NCBI RefSeq assembly: GCF_014205845.1
Contig: NZ_JACHCR010000001.1
Span: 707,082 to 771,081, forward strand
Origin: Mucilaginibacter cryoferens
GTDB lineage: Bacteria > Bacteroidota > Bacteroidia > Sphingobacteriales > Sphingobacteriaceae
Length of the DNA stretch: 64,000 nucleotides
Direction of reading: 5' to 3'
Shown: one piece after another, positions 63,917 to 64,000 of the stretch
Layout: each line of letters begins with the position of its first letter
Position numbering within the stretch: position 1 is the first letter of the stretch
The notes under the pieces: model-generated
Seen by the model: the letters and a program-made list of their open reading frames with translations, nothing else
Told to the model about the DNA's origin: nothing
Database searches by the model: none
Made by a program: the position numbers and the translations under genes

Positions 63917-64000
63917 ATGATTGTAAAGTGTTGATTTTCAGTGTATTTTTTTTAAGTTTCTAATGCCCGAGATACAATTAGGTGTCTTCATAATTTTGTT

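Noticed and set aside
63446..64000. CRISPR array or small-RNA cluster at the right end
   Set aside because: The repeats are long palindromes of unequal spacing and not short direct repeats with unique spacers; no promoter or cas gene is visible.

Overview
The window looks like chromosomal DNA of a Bacteroidota in the family Sphingobacteriaceae, most likely Mucilaginibacter or a close Pedobacter relative (inferred from gene families and order, not from a search). Supporting signs are the rpsU-xerC-hpf and tRNA4-tuf-secE-nusG-rplKAJL-rpoBC-DUF3467 order, the general lack of Shine-Dalgarno sequences apart from a few genes, TAnnTTTG-type -7 promoter motifs, a DUF1501/DUF1800 pair, and a Bacteroidota-style Wza/Wzc pair.

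Layout. 1-5.45 kb: forward housekeeping genes (end of dapD, a GT4 glycosyltransferase, a threonylcarbamoyl-AMP synthase, a CCA-type nucleotidyltransferase, a pRiA4b ORF-3-like protein, miaA). 5.4-12.3 kb: nucleotide-sugar genes rfbA, rfbD, rfbC and manC on the reverse strand, interrupted by forward cysDN and an orphan 174-aa protein resembling the C-terminus of contractile-injection-system tape-measure proteins. 12.4-17.0 kb: a secreted DUF1501/DUF1800 pair and L-2-hydroxyglutarate oxidase. 17.1-42 kb: a Wzx/Wzy-type exopolysaccharide locus, nearly all reverse strand, read from wza and wzc through wzx, acyltransferases, glycosyltransferases and wzy to gmd, fcl and ugd. It is interrupted once by a forward gene for a secreted beta-helix protein. 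42-58 kb: DUF3467 and the reverse-strand RNA polymerase/ribosomal protein operon, tuf, five tRNAs, hpf, xerC and rpsU. 58-64 kb: a small zinc-ribbon protein, an acyl-CoA dehydrogenase, apt, a ComEA-like protein, a fused two-domain acyltransferase, and a cluster of long palindromic repeats.

How it works together. The locus can supply GDP-mannose, GDP-fucose, UDP-glucuronate and parts of dTDP-rhamnose synthesis. Seven glycosyltransferases (one GT26, the rest GT4 or GT2) and four left-handed beta-helix acyltransferases would assemble and decorate an oligosaccharide, which Wzx flips, Wzy polymerises and Wza/Wzc exports. No initiating phosphoglycosyltransferase, rfbB or manB is visible here, so these must lie elsewhere.

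The most unusual signal is not a protein system. Many spacers hold imperfect palindromes built from short tandem 'words', each spacer with its own word (for example GATTTCGGATTT, GAATTATT, TTGATACT, TGAGATT). They are concentrated in the spacers of the rpo/ribosomal/tRNA operon. A second, separate family (GTCATTGCGAGG/GAAGCAATCC palindromes) lies at 4.4 kb and clusters at 63.5-63.9 kb. The strong Shine-Dalgarno sequences before rpsU and hpf also stand out in a phylum whose ribosome normally hides its anti-SD. I did not find a convincing new multi-gene system, CRISPR array or prophage.
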